A DNA stretch of 64,000 nucleotides from an uncultured Pelagibacteraceae bacterium (GCA_902521805.1 CABYTL010000001.1:123167-187166); one strand, 5' to 3'. Shown: positions 44,124 through 54,191, counted from the first letter of the stretch. Numbers and translations are program-made. Notes: a model not told the origin generated them from the sequence alone.

Positions 44124-45296
44124 ATGATACAATATATCTCAAAACCTTTTAAATGGTTCTTCAGACTTGAGGCTTCAAGTGGATTAGTTTTATTATTTGC
44201 AGCTATTATTGCATTAATAATTAGTAATTCAAATTTTTCAGAATTATATTTTTCAACTCTAGATAAATATTTATTTCTTGGTGTAAATGATTTTGGATTA
44301 AAACTTTCAGTTTTACACTGGATTAATGATGCTTTAATGGCAATATTTTTTTTCTTTGTTACATTAGAAATAAAGAGAGAGTTTTTACAGGGAGAACTTT
44401 CTAATATTAAACAAGCCTTATTACCTATTATAGGAGCTGTAGGCGGAATGTTAGTTCCAGCTTTAATTTATGTTTTTATAAATTTTGGTGATAGTGAGAC
44501 TTTAAATGGATGGGCAATACCTTCAGCAACAGACATTGCGTTTTCTCTAGGTGTTTTATCTTTATTGGGTAAAAGAGTACCTTTGTCATTAAAAGTATTC
44601 TTAACAGCTCTTGCCATCATAGATGATCTAGGAGCGATAGTTATTATTGCAGTATTTTATTCTGGTGATTTAAGTATTAAATATTTAGTTTTAATGTTAG
44701 CAGCTTTTATTTTATTATTAGTAATTAATAAATTTGATATAAAAAAATTTTTACCATATCTAGTTATAGGAATATTTCTTTGGGACTTTACTCATAATTC
44801 TGGTATACATGCTACTATTGCTGGTGTTTTGTTAGGAATGACAATACCTCATAGAAAGAAAGAAAAAGATTTTTCTTTACTGATTAAAGTTGAACATGCA
44901 ATTAGCCCTTATGTTGCTTATGGTATAATGCCGTTATTTGCATTTGCAAACGCCGGAGTTTCATTAGAAGGTTTATCACTTGGATCTTTGTTAAACAAAG
45001 TCCCTTTAGGAATTGTGTTGGGATTATTTTTAGGAAAACAATTAGGTGTATTTGTATTCTCCTATGTGGCAATTAAAACTAAAGTTGCTCAAATGCCTAA
45101 TAACTCAAACTGGTTTAATTTTTATGGAGTTGGAGTTTTAACAGGAATCGGTTTTACAATGAGTCTTTTTGTGGGAAATTTAGCCTTTGTTGAGAATATG
45201 CAATATATGGATGGTGTAAAAATAGGTGTATTGGCTGGGTCACTTTTATCCACTTTATTTGGCTACTTCTTGATATTACTTACTCCAAATAGGTAA
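44124..45296 (+). CDS. nhaA: Na+/H+ antiporter NhaA
   Basis: NhaA exports Na+ in exchange for two H+ across the inner membrane. The 390-residue protein has about 12 membrane segments, the ion-binding Asp pair in AIIDDLGAIVIIA, WINDALMAIFFFFV, PSATDIAFSLGVL and GIGFTMSLFVGNLAF. Length is normal. In a sea-water organism it serves Na+ and pH balance. Confidence 0.97.
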   Translation: MIQYISKPFKWFFRLEASSGLVLLFAAIIALIISNSNFSELYFSTLDKYLFLGVNDFGLKLSVLHWINDALMAIFFFFVTLEIKREFLQGELSNIKQALLPIIGAVGGMLVPALIYVFINFGDSETLNGWAIPSATDIAFSLGVLSLLGKRVPLSLKVFLTALAIIDDLGAIVIIAVFYSGDLSIKYLVLMLAAFILLLVINKFDIKKFLPYLVIGIFLWDFTHNSGIHATIAGVLLGMTIPHRKKEKDFSLLIKVEHAISPYVAYGIMPLFAFANAGVSLEGLSLGSLLNKVPLGIVLGLFLGKQLGVFVFSYVAIKTKVAQMPNNSNWFNFYGVGVLTGIGFTMSLFVGNLAFVENMQYMDGVKIGVLAGSLLSTLFGYFLILLTPNR

Positions 45297-45305
45297 TCAT
45301 CATTC

Positions 45306-45851
45306 ATGAAAAAAAAAATATTTAAAGTAATAATAGTAATTATGTTTTTTTTTAAAAATTTAGCTTATGCAAATTACGAAAAAGTTTTTTATGATTTTAG
45401 TATGGAAGATATTTCGGGAAAAAAGATTAATTTTATTGATTATAAAAACAAAGTTGTACTAATAGTTAATACTGCAAGTTATTGTGGTTTCACATCTCAA
45501 TATGAAGATTTACAAAAATTATGGGATATCTATAAATCTCGAGGGTTAATTGTACTTGGTGTACCGTCAAATTCATTTAATCAAGAAAAGAAAAAAAATT
45601 CTGAGGTTAAAGAATTTTGTGAGGTAAAATTCGATATTAATTTTCCTTTGACGTCAATAACTGAAGTTAAAGGCAAGAATGCTCACGATTTATTTAAATG
45701 GGCTAAAGACAATCATGGTAAATCTGCAATACCTAAATGGAATTTCCATAAGATTCTAATCAATAAAGATGGAAAAATTGAAGATACATTTGCATCATTT
45801 ACAAAGCCTACGTCAAAAAAAATAATAAGTAAAATTGAAGATATTCTATAA
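45306..45851 (+). CDS. glutathione peroxidase-family thiol peroxidase, exported
   Basis: The family reduces peroxides with a Cys (or Sec) nucleophile. The 181-residue protein has catalytic Cys60 in NTASYCGFTSQY, Gln93 in NSFNQEKK, Trp in PKWNFHKIL, and a likely resolving Cys105 in VKEFCEVKFD, typical of thioredoxin-linked members. A signal peptide (MKKKIFK, hydrophobic core, cleavage near LAYA/N) indicates a periplasmic location. It converges on the MBL gene with a six-base overlap. Confidence 0.9.
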   Translation: MKKKIFKVIIVIMFFFKNLAYANYEKVFYDFSMEDISGKKINFIDYKNKVVLIVNTASYCGFTSQYEDLQKLWDIYKSRGLIVLGVPSNSFNQEKKKNSEVKEFCEVKFDINFPLTSITEVKGKNAHDLFKWAKDNHGKSAIPKWNFHKILINKDGKIEDTFASFTKPTSKKIISKIEDIL

Positions 45852-46616
45852 TTCAATTGTTAGTCCATCATGAGCAGGAATAACATTATTTGGTAAAAGT
45901 TTTTTGAGCTGTTTATAGTCTAAAACAGGAGATAAATTTGTTAAAATAGATTTTTTTGGTTTAAATATTTTTATCATTGATAGAGACATTTCTAAATTAA
46001 AGTGAGATGGATGAAAATCGTACCATAAACAATCAATTATCAAATATTTTAAATTTTTGAAATATTTGAAATCTTTTTTATGTATCTTATTTACATCACT
46101 TATATAAGCTAGTTTTTTATCTATTATAAAGCAGTTTGATTTAACATTTCCATGATCAACCTCAATTGATCGAATATTGATTTTCTTTTTTTTATGAGTT
46201 GTTAAAGAAAGTTTTTTTAAAATATTCAATTTTAGGGTAGCAGGATATTCTTTTGAAAAACTTTGAAAAATATATGAAAAGTTATTTTTAAGATAATTTA
46301 GAGTATAATAATCCGCGTAGACATTAATCTGTTTTTTGCTATTTATATAAAATGATCTTAAATCATTTATACCATGTGTTTGATCCCCATGCATATGTGA
46401 ATAAAAAACTTTATTTATCCTTTTAATTTTATGTCGTAGAAGTTGTTGTCTTAGATCAGGAGATGTATCAATTAAAACATTTTCGTCTGAAGTTTTTATT
46501 AATGCAGAACACCTAGTTCTATAATTTTTTTTGTTATTTGGATCGCAATTTCCAAAAAAACCGTCAGGTCTTGGTACACCCATTGAACTGCCACAACCTA
46601 GTATAATAAACTTCAT
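45846..46616 (-). CDS. MBL-fold metallo-hydrolase (PhnP-like)
   Basis: The 256-residue protein begins with ILGCGSSMGVPRPDG and RTRCSALIKT, typical of the PhnP-like phosphodiesterase group. The metal motif reads YSHMHGDQTHGINDLR; the Gln after Asp, in place of the usual His, is common in the alphaproteobacterial members. Further ligands lie in IEVDHGN, AYISDVN and DCLWYDFHPSHFNLE. It closes the tatD cluster, as is usual. The true substrate is unknown. Confidence 0.86.
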   Translation of the reverse strand: MKFIILGCGSSMGVPRPDGFFGNCDPNNKKNYRTRCSALIKTSDENVLIDTSPDLRQQLLRHKIKRINKVFYSHMHGDQTHGINDLRSFYINSKKQINVYADYYTLNYLKNNFSYIFQSFSKEYPATLKLNILKKLSLTTHKKKKINIRSIEVDHGNVKSNCFIIDKKLAYISDVNKIHKKDFKYFKNLKYLIIDCLWYDFHPSHFNLEMSLSMIKIFKPKKSILTNLSPVLDYKQLKKLLPNNVIPAHDGLTIEL

Positions 46617-46622
46617 AATTAA

Positions 46623-47384
46623 TTATTCGAAAAAGAGTTTGTTAAAATTGTTAGTAGTAATTTTAACAACTTCTGATTTAGATATATCTTTAATTTCACC
46701 TAATTTTGCTGCAGTAAAATCAATATATGATGGTTCATTTTTTTTGCCTCTATTTGGTTCTGGAGCTAAATAAGGACTATCTGTCTCAATAAGTAATTTT
46801 TCTAGTGGCAAACCTTTAAATGTTTCTTGAAGATCTATAGAATTTTTAAATGTAATTATCCCACTAGCAGAAAAAAATGCATTTAGATTTAACATATTTT
46901 CAGCAAATTTTTTGGAACCTGTAAAACAATGCATTAGTATTTTTAAATTTTCATTTTTAAATTGATTTAGTACTTCAAAAGTTTCGGTCTCTGCATTTCT
47001 TGAATGAATAATTAATGGAATTTTTAGATTTATTGATGCCTTAATATGATTAATAAAACTATTTATTTGGTCTTTTTTATCACTATGATTATAATAAAAG
47101 TCTAGACCAGTTTCTCCTATACCAATTATTTTTTTATTCTTATTTATTTCATCAATAATTAATTTTGTTGTAACCTTGTTTTTTTTTACTTCATGAGGAT
47201 GAATTCCATAAGTTCCGAATATTATTTCATCTCTTTGAACTAAAAATTTTATTTTATCAAAACTTTTTAAAGTAGTGCAAATGGTTAATAACTTTTCAAT
47301 TCCAATTTTTTTTGATCTTATTAAAATTTGATCTAAGTTATCAAAAAGTGGCTCATAATCTAAGTGACAGTGTGAATCAATCAT
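46623..47384 (-). CDS. tatD: TatD-family metal-dependent deoxyribonuclease
   Basis: TatD proteins are metal-dependent hydrolases with DNase activity in quality control and repair. The 253-residue barrel has MIDSHCHLDYEPL, IIGIGETGLDFYYNHS, LIIHSRNAETE, ILMHCFTGS and IETDSPYLAPEPNRGK, every family motif. It overlaps metG by four bases. The metG-tatD-MBL order is conserved. Confidence 0.95.
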   Translation of the reverse strand: MIDSHCHLDYEPLFDNLDQILIRSKKIGIEKLLTICTTLKSFDKIKFLVQRDEIIFGTYGIHPHEVKKNKVTTKLIIDEINKNKKIIGIGETGLDFYYNHSDKKDQINSFINHIKASINLKIPLIIHSRNAETETFEVLNQFKNENLKILMHCFTGSKKFAENMLNLNAFFSASGIITFKNSIDLQETFKGLPLEKLLIETDSPYLAPEPNRGKKNEPSYIDFTAAKLGEIKDISKSEVVKITTNNFNKLFFE

Positions 47385-48913
47385 TTCTCTACCTTTTTAA
47401 ATAATATATCAATTTTTTTAATTTTACTATTTTCTCTCAGATATAAATGATTTTCTAAAGATGAAAATTCAATTTCATTCTCATTTATACCAAAAATTTT
47501 AAGTGCATTTATACTTGATTGAGGAATAATTGGATAAAGCATATAACAAATTTTTCGAACAATTTCTAATGTAGTATAAACTATTGTATTCAATCTTGAA
47601 GTATCGCTTTTTTTATTCCAAGGTTCCTGATCATTAAAATATTTATTTGTCTCAAATAATGTATTGACTATAAAATCTATATAAAAATTTATATCCTGAT
47701 CGTCTATTTTTTTTCTAATTTGATTTATGTTAGATTTGAATTTATCAAGAATTTTTAAATCATCTTCTAAAAACTTAATATTATCAGGTATTTTTCCATC
47801 ACAATTTTTCATAGCAAATGCCGTTACTCTTTGACATAAATTTCCGAAATTATTTGCTAAATCACTATTAATGCAATCCTCTAATTTTTCTTTTGAAATA
47901 TTACCATCATTTCCAAAAGAGACTTCTTTTATTAAATAATACCTTAAAGGGTCAAGGCCATATTCTTGAATAATTTCTATAGGATCCAAAATATTCCCTT
48001 TTGATTTTGACATTTTTTCTTCACCTGAAAGAATCCATCCATGTCCATAGATTCTTTTAGGTAGAGGAATTTTTGCCGCTAATAAAAAAGCTGGCCAATA
48101 TATAGCATGAAATCTTAATATATCTTTTCCTATCAAATGTATTGTTGCTGGCCAGAATCTTTTATATTTATCGTCATTAATATTGGGATAATTTAAAGCG
48201 CTTATATAATTTGTTAAAGCATCTAACCAAACATAAATTACATGATCCTTATTTTTTGGAACAGGTATTCCCCATGAGAAACTCTTTCTACTAACTGATA
48301 AATCTTTCAATCCACTTTTAACAAAACTAACTACTTCATTTTTTCTTGATATAGGCTTTATAAAATCTGGATTTTCTTCATAATACTTTAATAGTTGTTT
48401 TTCCCATTTTGAAAGTCTAAAAAAAAATGACTCTTCATCTACCCACTCCACAGCAGATTTTGATATTTTAGATACTTTCTTTCCATTTATTTCCTCTATC
48501 TCAGAATCTGAATAAAATGCCTCATCAGAAACTGAATACCAACCAGAATATTTTGAAAGATAAATTTCATTATTTTTTTGGAGCTCATTCCAAAGATTTT
48601 GAACTGATTTTTTATGTCTATCTTCTGTAGTTCTTATAAAATCAGTATTTGATAGATTTAAAGTTTGAGATAAGTCTCTAAAAGTTTTACTTAATTCATC
48701 ACAAAATTTTTGAGTTTCCATTCCTTTTTTTTCGGCAGCCCTTTGTATTTTTAAACCGTGTTCATCAGTACCAGTTAAAAAACAAACTTTAAAACCATCT
48801 ATTTTTTTGAATCTAGCAAAAAAATCAGCAATTATACTTGAATAGGCATGACCCATATGGGGCTTTGCTGAAGGATAATATATTGGAGTTGTAATAAAAA
48901 AATTTTTATCCAT
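47381..48913 (-). CDS. metG: methionyl-tRNA synthetase
   Basis: MetG charges tRNA-Met. The 510-residue class I enzyme has TPIYYPSAKPHMGHAYSS, with PHMGH as the HIGH motif, TGTDEHGLKI, and EEKMSKSKGN as KMSKS. It lacks the C-terminal tRNA-binding domain of longer versions, and the zinc knuckle is absent, as in many alphaproteobacterial forms. It overlaps holB by eight bases. Confidence 0.96.
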   Translation of the reverse strand: MDKNFFITTPIYYPSAKPHMGHAYSSIIADFFARFKKIDGFKVCFLTGTDEHGLKIQRAAEKKGMETQKFCDELSKTFRDLSQTLNLSNTDFIRTTEDRHKKSVQNLWNELQKNNEIYLSKYSGWYSVSDEAFYSDSEIEEINGKKVSKISKSAVEWVDEESFFFRLSKWEKQLLKYYEENPDFIKPISRKNEVVSFVKSGLKDLSVSRKSFSWGIPVPKNKDHVIYVWLDALTNYISALNYPNINDDKYKRFWPATIHLIGKDILRFHAIYWPAFLLAAKIPLPKRIYGHGWILSGEEKMSKSKGNILDPIEIIQEYGLDPLRYYLIKEVSFGNDGNISKEKLEDCINSDLANNFGNLCQRVTAFAMKNCDGKIPDNIKFLEDDLKILDKFKSNINQIRKKIDDQDINFYIDFIVNTLFETNKYFNDQEPWNKKSDTSRLNTIVYTTLEIVRKICYMLYPIIPQSSINALKIFGINENEIEFSSLENHLYLRENSKIKKIDILFKKVEK

Positions 48914-49838
48914 TTAAAATTTCATCCTCAAATTCCATAAATATAGACTCTTCATCTAAATTATATATTTTAGTATCCGAAAATCTTTTGAGATAATGAC
49001 TGTATTTTTGACTTATCTTTTGAGATATCGATGTATTAAGCTTTCTAAAATAAAATTCTATTAAATCAAATATTATATATCTTATAAATGGATCAGTTTT
49101 ATAATGATTATCTTTTATGATTATTTTTAGTAAAGCTTTAAGATCGAACTCAACCAAATTAAGATTATTTTTCTTAGCAAATCTAACAAGATTAAAAATA
49201 TTTCCAGGTGTAAAATAGTAATTAATCAAATCATTATTTATTAAATTCTCTAAGTCATCTTCTAAAAGATGATATAAAATATTTTTGCACTCATTATTAG
49301 ATAAATTAATTTTATAATTAATACATCTTGATAATAGTGTAGGTAGAGTTTTTTTATAATTATGTATTAGAATAAAATTTATATTCTTGTTAGGTTCCTC
49401 AAGTACTTTTAATAAAGCATTAATAGAATTAACGTTTAATAACTCAATATTATCAATTAGAACAAATCTTGGTTTATTGTTAAAAGACGATTTATTCAAA
49501 TCATCAATTAATTTTCTTATTTGACTAATTTCTATAATTTTTTTATCTGAATTAATATCCAGATTGATCAAATTAGTATTTGATTTATTTAATATAGTCC
49601 TAAAAGTTTTGCTTTTAGAATGAATTTCGAAATTTTTTAAATCGTAAGAATTATTTTCATTTTTTGATAATACATAATTTATAAAATGATATGCCAAAGT
49701 TGATTTACCGACACCTTTGAGACCACTTAATAAAATCTTATTTGGATAAGCATTATCTTCGTAGAGTCTGACTAATTCTAAAAAATAACTATCTAAGCCT
49801 AAAAGTTTTTGTTGGCTTATAGGTTCTGCATTAATCAT
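48906..49838 (-). CDS. holB: DNA polymerase III subunit delta'
   Basis: HolB is part of the clamp loader. The 310-residue AAA+ protein has ILLSGLKGVGKSTLAYHF (Walker A), KPRFVLIDNIELLNVNSINALLKVLEEP (quoted as FVLIDNIELLNVNSINALLK), and FILIHNYKKTLPTLLSRC with a sensor/Arg-finger region. It lies between tmk and metG as usual. The zinc cysteines of some delta' proteins are not present. Confidence 0.9.
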   Translation of the reverse strand: MINAEPISQQKLLGLDSYFLELVRLYEDNAYPNKILLSGLKGVGKSTLAYHFINYVLSKNENNSYDLKNFEIHSKSKTFRTILNKSNTNLINLDINSDKKIIEISQIRKLIDDLNKSSFNNKPRFVLIDNIELLNVNSINALLKVLEEPNKNINFILIHNYKKTLPTLLSRCINYKINLSNNECKNILYHLLEDDLENLINNDLINYYFTPGNIFNLVRFAKKNNLNLVEFDLKALLKIIIKDNHYKTDPFIRYIIFDLIEFYFRKLNTSISQKISQKYSHYLKRFSDTKIYNLDEESIFMEFEDEILNG

Positions 49839-50449
49839 AATAAATTTTTTATGGTTTCGATGACTAAATCTTGATTAAATTTAATATCGAGATCTGAATT
49901 AATTATTTTGTATCTTCTTTTATTCTTATTAGCTATTTTTAAATAACCTCTTTGTACATCTGTATAAAATCTATTATTAAATTTATCGTATCTATTCAAT
50001 GATTTTCTTAAATTTAATCTTTTAATCATATTATTTTTACTAACTAGGTTTAAAAAAGTAAAATCGATCTTAAAATTTTTAATTAAATGATTATTTATAA
50101 AATTTATTAACTCAATATCCACACCTAAACCAAAATGTTGATAAGCAATAGTTGAGTCAATAAATCTATCTATAAGTATTATCTTCTTTTTATAATATTT
50201 TTTTAATAGTTTAACATTTTCATTTCTTGCTGCTAAGTAAAGTAATAAATCAGTTGTTTTATCAAAATTATTTTTTTTATTTAAAATAAGTTTTCTAATT
50301 TTTTCTGAATTAGGGTTTCCGCCTGGTTCTCTAAATTTAATGTAACTAATCTTTTTTTTTTTTAAATATTTTGTGACGTTTTTAATGTGGTGACTCTTAC
50401 CACTGCCTTCAATACCTTCAAAAACTATTACAGGTTTTTTAAACATCAC
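49835..50449 (-). CDS. tmk: thymidylate kinase
   Basis: Tmk phosphorylates dTMP to dTDP. The 204-residue protein has P-loop FEGIEGSGKSHHIKN, KFREPGGNPNSEKIR and LIDRFIDSTIAYQHFG, the DR(Y/F) motif. It overlaps dacA by 11 bases and holB by four. Confidence 0.94.
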   Translation of the reverse strand: MMFKKPVIVFEGIEGSGKSHHIKNVTKYLKKKKISYIKFREPGGNPNSEKIRKLILNKKNNFDKTTDLLLYLAARNENVKLLKKYYKKKIILIDRFIDSTIAYQHFGLGVDIELINFINNHLIKNFKIDFTFLNLVSKNNMIKRLNLRKSLNRYDKFNNRFYTDVQRGYLKIANKNKRRYKIINSDLDIKFNQDLVIETIKNLL

Positions 50450-51590
50450 CCCAGATTAAATAATTCAAAGACTTAATTAACCTGGTAAATATATTAACTT
50501 TTTCAACACTGTTTGCTGCTAACAAATCGTATTCACCAACTAGTTCATCATTATAAACAACTTTAAATTTTCCAATTTTGTCATCTTTTGTAATAGGTGC
50601 CTCAATTGGTCCTTCATATTTTAAAGTAACTTTAAGTAGTTTTTTTTTTGCTTTTTTAATAGTTTTATAAATATCTTCTTTGACATATACATTAAGTTGA
50701 TTTTCTTTACCTAACCAAACATCAACTTTATCAATAGGTGTCCGAGATTTGTTAATTTCTACTAAATCAAAATTAGTAAGTCCATAAGTTAAAAGTTTTA
50801 AGCTTTCTCTTGATCTTGAACCTTTTGTTTCAAAGCCGCTACCCACAGCAATTAATCTTCTACCTTTTCTTTCAATTGAGGATGCTAATGAAAATTTTTC
50901 AACAGCTAGGTAACCAGTCTTAATTCCGTCAGCGCCAATATTCTTATAAAGAAGAGGATTTCTATTTCCTTGTTTAATTGGGTCCCCTCCTGTTCTATCC
51001 CATGTAAAGTTTTTAATTGAAAACCATTTATAAAATTCTGGGTGTTCTTTAATAAGATAATGAGACATTTTTAAAATATCTCTCACTGTTGAATAATTAT
51101 CAGGATCATTTATGCCCGAAGAATTAGTAAAGTTAGTATTTTCCATTCCTAATTCTTTAGCTTTAGTTGTCATTAATATTGCAAATTCCTCTTCGGTTCC
51201 AGCTATACCTTCTGCTATAGCAATACATGCATCGTTCCCTGAAGCTATTATTATTCCGTTAAGCAAATTTTCTACTGATACTTCGTCACCAACCATTATA
51301 AACATTGAGGAAAATCCCGCTGTAGAAAGTCTCCAAGCTTTCTCAGATACTATAAATTTATCTTCAAGACTTAAATCTCCAGATTTAATTAGATCAAAAG
51401 CAATTATTGAAGTCATTATTTTTGTCATTGAAGCAGGATAAATTGATCTATCAGGATCCTTTTCATACAAGATTTCTCCTGAATAAAAATCTTGCAAAAT
51501 TGCAGTTCTAGCTTTTATTTCTATAGCTGAAAACGAATTATAATTAAAAATTGATATAAAAAAAATTATATAAAATAAATATTTAAACAT
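50439..51590 (-). CDS. dacA: D-alanyl-D-alanine carboxypeptidase (DacA/PBP5 type)
   Basis: DacA trims the terminal D-Ala from peptidoglycan stem peptides. The 383-residue protein has a signal peptide (to about residue 22), the SxxK motif SMTK (54-57), SGN in IASGNDACIAIAEG and KTG in ADGIKTGYL. A PBP5-like C-terminal domain with an amphipathic tail follows. It overlaps the rlpA-like gene by eight bases. Confidence 0.95.
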   Translation of the reverse strand: MFKYLFYIIFFISIFNYNSFSAIEIKARTAILQDFYSGEILYEKDPDRSIYPASMTKIMTSIIAFDLIKSGDLSLEDKFIVSEKAWRLSTAGFSSMFIMVGDEVSVENLLNGIIIASGNDACIAIAEGIAGTEEEFAILMTTKAKELGMENTNFTNSSGINDPDNYSTVRDILKMSHYLIKEHPEFYKWFSIKNFTWDRTGGDPIKQGNRNPLLYKNIGADGIKTGYLAVEKFSLASSIERKGRRLIAVGSGFETKGSRSRESLKLLTYGLTNFDLVEINKSRTPIDKVDVWLGKENQLNVYVKEDIYKTIKKAKKKLLKVTLKYEGPIEAPITKDDKIGKFKVVYNDELVGEYDLLAANSVEKVNIFTRLIKSLNYLIWGDV

Positions 51591-52335
51591 TCTTGATGAT
51601 TTCTAAATTTTCAAAATATAGTGAATTCATTTTTTCAAAAGATTTTTTTAAAGAATTTATATCATTAAAAGGACCTAATAATACCCTGTAATTTGTTTTA
51701 GATATCTTTAATAATTTAATTTTATTGATTGAGGTTTCTGTTTTAATTCTACCTATCATTAATTCAGCTGTTTTTTTATAGTAAAAATCGGCAACTTTAA
51801 TAAAATATGAAAACTTGGCTTCAGAATTTTTTTTATTGTCCAAGATAATATTTTCATTTAAATTGCTTATTTTTATACCATCTATCGGGGCTTTTTCAGC
51901 GACTTCTTTTTCTTCTTCAAAAGTCTTAGACTTTTTTGCAACAAATGTAGAATTTTTTGAAATCAAAGTTATTTTTATGTAAGGTTCATTTGGATTCAAA
52001 TCAAGAGTTTCAGCAATTCTTTTGCTAATAATTGAATTATAAAAATTAGAAAACTTAACTCTGTTTGATTTTACCTCAGCAATTAAAGATTTATTATTTA
52101 AAGGGTTAGTAATTTTAACAAGTGATCTACTTTTTAAATTATTATGAAAAATTTGTAATGATCTGTCGTCTAATTTTTTTAAATTCAATTTTTCGTCATA
52201 TATTAACGAAAAGCCAATATTATAGTATTTTTTTTCAGGTTTAAAATTTAGTTCTGATGATTTATCTATTTTGTATGATTCACAACCACTGGACAATAGA
52301 AGAATCATCAAAAAAATTAAATTACTAAATTTCAT
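51583..52335 (-). CDS. degenerate RlpA-like lipoprotein with SPOR-like C terminus
   Basis: By position (mltB-rlpA-dacA) and layout this is RlpA, a septal lytic transglycosylase. The 250-residue protein has lipobox LSSGC (Cys18), an RlpA-like barrel remnant (SLVKITNPLNNKSLIAEV, ISKRIAETLDLNPNEPYIKI) and a C-terminal SPOR-like region (about 175-250; YRVLLGPFNDINSLKKSF). The catalytic NDRGPF segment is replaced by SNRVKF, so the usual acid is missing. It may keep a binding or scaffold role only. Confidence 0.7.
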   Translation of the reverse strand: MKFSNLIFLMILLLSSGCESYKIDKSSELNFKPEKKYYNIGFSLIYDEKLNLKKLDDRSLQIFHNNLKSRSLVKITNPLNNKSLIAEVKSNRVKFSNFYNSIISKRIAETLDLNPNEPYIKITLISKNSTFVAKKSKTFEEEKEVAEKAPIDGIKISNLNENIILDNKKNSEAKFSYFIKVADFYYKKTAELMIGRIKTETSINKIKLLKISKTNYRVLLGPFNDINSLKKSFEKMNSLYFENLEIIKNV

Positions 52336-53326
52336 TTTTAAATCTATTTTTTAAAGTACAGACTGCTAATGCAAATCTAAGAGACCGATTCCATCTTAGT
52401 ATAATTTCATAATTATTAAACACGATATAGGCTGGATTAAGTGTTTCAGCGTCAGGTATAATATCTTTGTCTGGCGTAATTATAGCTGCTTTTAAATTAT
52501 CGTCGAAATGTTCTAATTCAATGTTATTATTTATATAATTTTTAAAGTATTTAAGTTTTTTTTTATTATGAATTTTTTTTGCGGAAATATTTAAGTATTT
52601 TTTTGGAATTTTTGTACTTAAATCAATTTTGTAAAAACAAGGTTCATTTTTTTTCCATCCTATTTTTTTAAGATAATTTGCTGCTGAAGGGTAAGCATCT
52701 TCATTATTTTTAAGATCGATAAAGTCATCCCCATTATAATCTAATGCATAATTAGTTATAGTACTTGGCATAAATTGAAAAAAACCAAATGCACCTGCCC
52801 AAGAGCCATATAAAGATTTATAATCAATTTGTTGAGTTTCAATTAATTGTAATAGAGTAATTAATTCTTTTGAAAAAAACTCAGATCTTCTTTCATCAAA
52901 ACTTAATGTTGCTAATGATGATAAAATATCCATTTTACCAACATATTTACCATAATTTGTCTCAATACCCATTAGAGCTAAGAGTAATTCTTTTTCAACT
53001 CCGAATTCAGATTCAACCATATCTATTAGTTCCATATTGTTTAAATAAAATTTTTTTCCAAAATCAAATTTTTTGTCTGAAGTTCTTTTATCAATATATG
53101 TTTTTGTATCTTCATAAAACTCAGGTTGAAATCTATCAAACTTAATTACTTTTGGTAAAAATTTTACATTAGCCATTGCTATATCAAAAGTCTTTTCAGA
53201 GATATTATTAGCTAATGCTTTGATTTTAAACTTTAGTTTCCATTCATCAAAGTCGTCTTTTACGTTAGCAAAACAATTTTGTGTATTTATTAAAAAAAAT
53301 ATTAAAAAAATTTTAATTAGTTTCAT
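52325..53326 (-). CDS. mltB: lytic murein transglycosylase, MltB family
   Basis: The 333-residue protein has a signal peptide (MKLIKIFLIFFLINTQNCFA), catalytic Glu122 in LMGIETNYGKYVG, LYGSWAGAFGFFQFMPST and AYPSAANYLKKIGW, the MltB catalytic domain. The signal has Cys18 but only a weak lipobox, so it may be soluble periplasmic. It overlaps rarD by 14 bases and the rlpA-like gene by 11. Confidence 0.93.
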   Translation of the reverse strand: MKLIKIFLIFFLINTQNCFANVKDDFDEWKLKFKIKALANNISEKTFDIAMANVKFLPKVIKFDRFQPEFYEDTKTYIDKRTSDKKFDFGKKFYLNNMELIDMVESEFGVEKELLLALMGIETNYGKYVGKMDILSSLATLSFDERRSEFFSKELITLLQLIETQQIDYKSLYGSWAGAFGFFQFMPSTITNYALDYNGDDFIDLKNNEDAYPSAANYLKKIGWKKNEPCFYKIDLSTKIPKKYLNISAKKIHNKKKLKYFKNYINNNIELEHFDDNLKAAIITPDKDIIPDAETLNPAYIVFNNYEIILRWNRSLRFALAVCTLKNRFKNEI

Positions 53327-54191
53327 AAAGATCTCTCAAATATATAATTACAGCAATCCAGATAAAAATAAAACTGACTAATTTTAATAATGAAAAAGGT
53401 TCATTATAGTAGAAATACCCCAATAAAAATTGAAGTGTAGGTGTAATATAAAAAATCATACCTGCTGGACCTAATCCACTTAATTCAACTCCTCTAACAT
53501 ATAAAAATAAGGGAATCACCGTCATTGGACCTGCTAATAAAATAAATAAAGATAGCCCAGGATTATTAAATGAAAAATCGTTAAATCCGCTTATATAAAC
53601 AAAATAAAATGCAAATAATGCAAATGGCAATATAAACAAACTTTCAATTAATAATCCAATATCAGTATCTACATTAATTTTTTTTCTAATTAAATTATAA
53701 AAACCCCAACTAAAACCTACTATTATACCAACCCAAGGTAATGATTTAAGATTAAATAATAGAAGTATAATAATTGAAATTATTACTAATATAATTGAAA
53801 AAATTCTTTTTTTATTTAATTTTTCATTAAAAAATATATATCCAAGGAAAACGCTTAATATTGGCATAATAAAATATCCAAAACTAGCATCAATAATTTT
53901 TTCTGTAGCAACTGCATAAATCCAAACTCCCCAATTAATAAAAATCAAAAATCCAGAAGAAAATAATCCTGCTAAGTTTTTTTTATTAGAAATTATTGAA
54001 AAAAAAATATTCCATTTTGAAAAAAAAAAAGTTGTAATTATTAATGAAGCTGCTGTCCAAACACATCGGTGGATTACAACCTCTATATAACCTATGAAAT
54101 CTAAATATTTGAAATATATGACACCAATAAATCCCCACCAAAAAGATCCCATTGCTGTAAATAAAAGACCTTTGTTAAATTGTTGATTCAT
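53313..54191 (-). CDS. rarD: RarD-type EamA transporter
   Basis: The 292-residue protein has ten membrane segments. GLLFTAMGSFWWGFIGVIYF, the EVVIHRCVWTAASL loop, SFGYFIMPILSVFLGYIFFNE and GPMTVIPLFLYVRGVELSGLGPAG (last quoted in part) are RarD-like. The ATG at 54191 is preferred to an in-frame TTG at 54203. The role of RarD is poorly known. It starts the eight-gene minus-strand block that runs down to the MBL gene. Confidence 0.85.
   Translation of the reverse strand: MNQQFNKGLLFTAMGSFWWGFIGVIYFKYLDFIGYIEVVIHRCVWTAASLIITTFFFSKWNIFFSIISNKKNLAGLFSSGFLIFINWGVWIYAVATEKIIDASFGYFIMPILSVFLGYIFFNEKLNKKRIFSIILVIISIIILLLFNLKSLPWVGIIVGFSWGFYNLIRKKINVDTDIGLLIESLFILPFALFAFYFVYISGFNDFSFNNPGLSLFILLAGPMTVIPLFLYVRGVELSGLGPAGMIFYITPTLQFLLGYFYYNEPFSLLKLVSFIFIWIAVIIYLRDLYETN

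Noticed and set aside
46420..46450. Broken metal site in the MBL protein (HxHxDQ instead of HxHxDH)
   Set aside because: The DQTHG form is, as far as I know, normal in the alphaproteobacterial PhnP-like members, so it is not a defect.
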